Position numbers and translations under genes: made by a program. Shown here one piece after another: positions 32,426 through 33,280 of a stretch of DNA of 33,280 nucleotides. The notes under the pieces were generated by a model. That model was not told where the DNA came from and made no database searches. It was given only the letters and a program-made list of their open reading frames with translations. Position 1 is the first letter of the stretch. Each line of letters starts with the position of its first letter. Source of the DNA: Gammaproteobacteria bacterium (GTDB lineage: Bacteria; Pseudomonadota; Gammaproteobacteria; Pseudomonadales; Pseudohongiellaceae). The stretch lies in assembly GCA_002723195.1 (NCBI GenBank), contig PBNR01000017.1:57882-91161 (forward strand). Reading direction: 5' to 3'.

Positions 32426-33280
32426 TCACTGCTTGATAAATTTACGAATTATTCGTCCTTCACCACCTTCTCCACCAGTTACTTCGCCGGTATAAACATT
32501 GCCTTGAGCATCAACGACAACTCCTTCAGGCTCTGAACCTTCGATAAAACCCATAACTGTGCCATCTTCGGCACTACCATAGGTTACACCACGGAGCTCC
32601 TGATAGTCGGCCACATAAAGAATATCGTTCTGATCGATAAACATGCCACTAGGCCGCCCGAACTGCCCCCATTCCTCAATGTACTGGCCTTCCTGAGTAA
32701 ATATTTGAATTCTTAAATTACCACGGTCCCCAACCAGGACCCTGCCCCTTCCATCAATGACAATGGTGTGAGGAAGATTAAATTCTCCGGGAGCCCCTCC
32801 TTTCTTTCCCCATTCCATTAGATAGCGGCCATCTTTATCAAATTTAACAATACGATTATTCCAATGTCCGTCAGCCACAAAAAACGAACCATCTTCCGCT
32901 TGCGCAACATCTGCAGGCCCATTAAAGGTATTTGGCCCTGTACCTGTAAATCCTCTTGCGCCAAAGCGCTGTAATACCCGGCCAGCAGTATCTATTTTAG
33001 TAATTGTGTGTCCAAGTTGAGGATTATAATCCGTTGCCCATATTGTATTTCCGCTAGGGGTTGCCCTAAAACCATGAGGGGTTGAAACCCATACTTCACT
33101 ACCAAACGAGTCAACAAGATTTCCCTCAGCATCGAATTTAAGTACCGGAGGATCAGCACGATGAAAAGCGTAAATGTAACCGTCAGCATCAATCGTGACA
33201 TTAGGCACTTGACCCCACGCAATACCCTCTGGAAGCGGTTTAGGCCAATCCGGATCCATTACATACTCCTGCGAAATAGC
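32426..33280 (-). CDS. NHL-repeat (peptidyl-amidating-lyase-like) protein, 5' end probably outside
   Basis: A six-bladed propeller of the NHL-repeat class close to the bacterial 'peptidyl-alpha-hydroxyglycine alpha-amidating lyase-like' group. From an ATG at 33259 there are 277 residues with repeats such as VTIDADGYIYAFHRADPPVLKFD, GPADVAQAEDGSFFVADGHWNNRIVKFD, LPHTIVIDGRGRVLVGD and VVDAQGNVYTGE. AGGAG six bases upstream makes 33259 a possible start, but the frame stays open to the window edge (reading AISQEYV before the ATG). Relatives normally have a signal peptide and a YxxxxxWP start here, so a longer, exported protein is more likely. Lyase activity is not established for bacterial members; they may simply bind ligands. 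Confidence 0.82.
   Translation of the reverse strand, partial: AISQEYVMDPDWPKPLPEGIAWGQVPNVTIDADGYIYAFHRADPPVLKFDAEGNLVDSFGSEVWVSTPHGFRATPSGNTIWATDYNPQLGHTITKIDTAGRVLQRFGARGFTGTGPNTFNGPADVAQAEDGSFFVADGHWNNRIVKFDKDGRYLMEWGKKGGAPGEFNLPHTIVIDGRGRVLVGDRGNLRIQIFTQEGQYIEEWGQFGRPSGMFIDQNDILYVADYQELRGVTYGSAEDGTVMGFIEGSEPEGVVVDAQGNVYTGEVTGGEGGEGRIIRKFIKQ

Noticed and set aside
1-33280. Search by eye for CRISPR repeats, transposase genes, tRNA or rRNA genes and phage genes.
   Set aside because: None seen. Repeated arrays are absent and all large frames match ordinary chromosomal families.

Overview
The window is a chromosome-like stretch of a moderately AT-rich genome, densely packed with protein genes. 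I see no rRNA, tRNA, insertion sequence, integrase or CRISPR array. The gene families suggest a free-living, probably marine, heterotrophic gammaproteobacterium. They include RND efflux, DUF6152, DUF6351 and DUF4159 proteins, a GMC oxidoreductase with a gluconate-dehydrogenase-type small subunit, KorAB, a HupE/UreJ-like permease, and many Sec, Tat and lipoprotein signals. The taxonomic placement is an inference from gene content only.

Layout. 1-2.8 kb: the tail of a GH88/GH105-like glycosidase, a Tat-exported epoxide-hydrolase-type enzyme and, convergent to it, a secreted alpha/beta hydrolase. 2.9-7.3 kb: an RND pump operon (adaptor, then permease) on the minus strand, with no outer-membrane channel gene beside it. 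7.25-7.97 kb: a stretch with no intact gene but with decayed-looking open frames that run into the adaptor start codon. 8-10.5 kb: two lipoproteins (one unknown, one DUF442-type phosphatase-like) and an MFS transporter. 10.8-19.1 kb: mostly exported proteins, namely a cyclase-family hydrolase, two members (A and B) of an uncharacterised secreted family, a TPR protein with a TonB-C-like end, a DUF4159 protein and a large DUF6351 lipoprotein hydrolase.

19.2-23.5 kb: a compact cluster of cysteine- or histidine-rich proteins: a YkgJ-type Cys-cluster protein, a small four-cysteine secreted protein, a beta-propeller with a CACC motif and, divergent from it, a tight three-gene operon of a haem lipoprotein, a HupE/UreJ-2 permease and a membrane-anchored protein. 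The operon is followed by a string of hairpins ending in a perfect 15-bp bidirectional terminator. This cluster is my best candidate for an undescribed system, probably concerned with metal or redox handling at the envelope. 23.6-25.2 kb: DUF6152 and a third member (C) of the uncharacterised secreted family. 25.4-29.1 kb: an acyltransferase-3 protein and a GMC dehydrogenase with its Tat-bearing small subunit, whose reading frames overlap. 29.3-32.2 kb: KorAB, a 2-oxoacid:ferredoxin oxidoreductase. From 32.4 kb to the edge: an NHL-repeat protein that probably continues beyond the window.

Together the genes describe a cell that spends heavily on envelope and periplasmic chemistry: several hydrolases of different folds, a dehydrogenase that must pass electrons to the respiratory chain, drug or solvent efflux, and several exported families with no known function. 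Many annotated starts were moved to the methionine that directly precedes a signal peptide. Protein families were assigned by recognising motifs in the translations; no database search was run.
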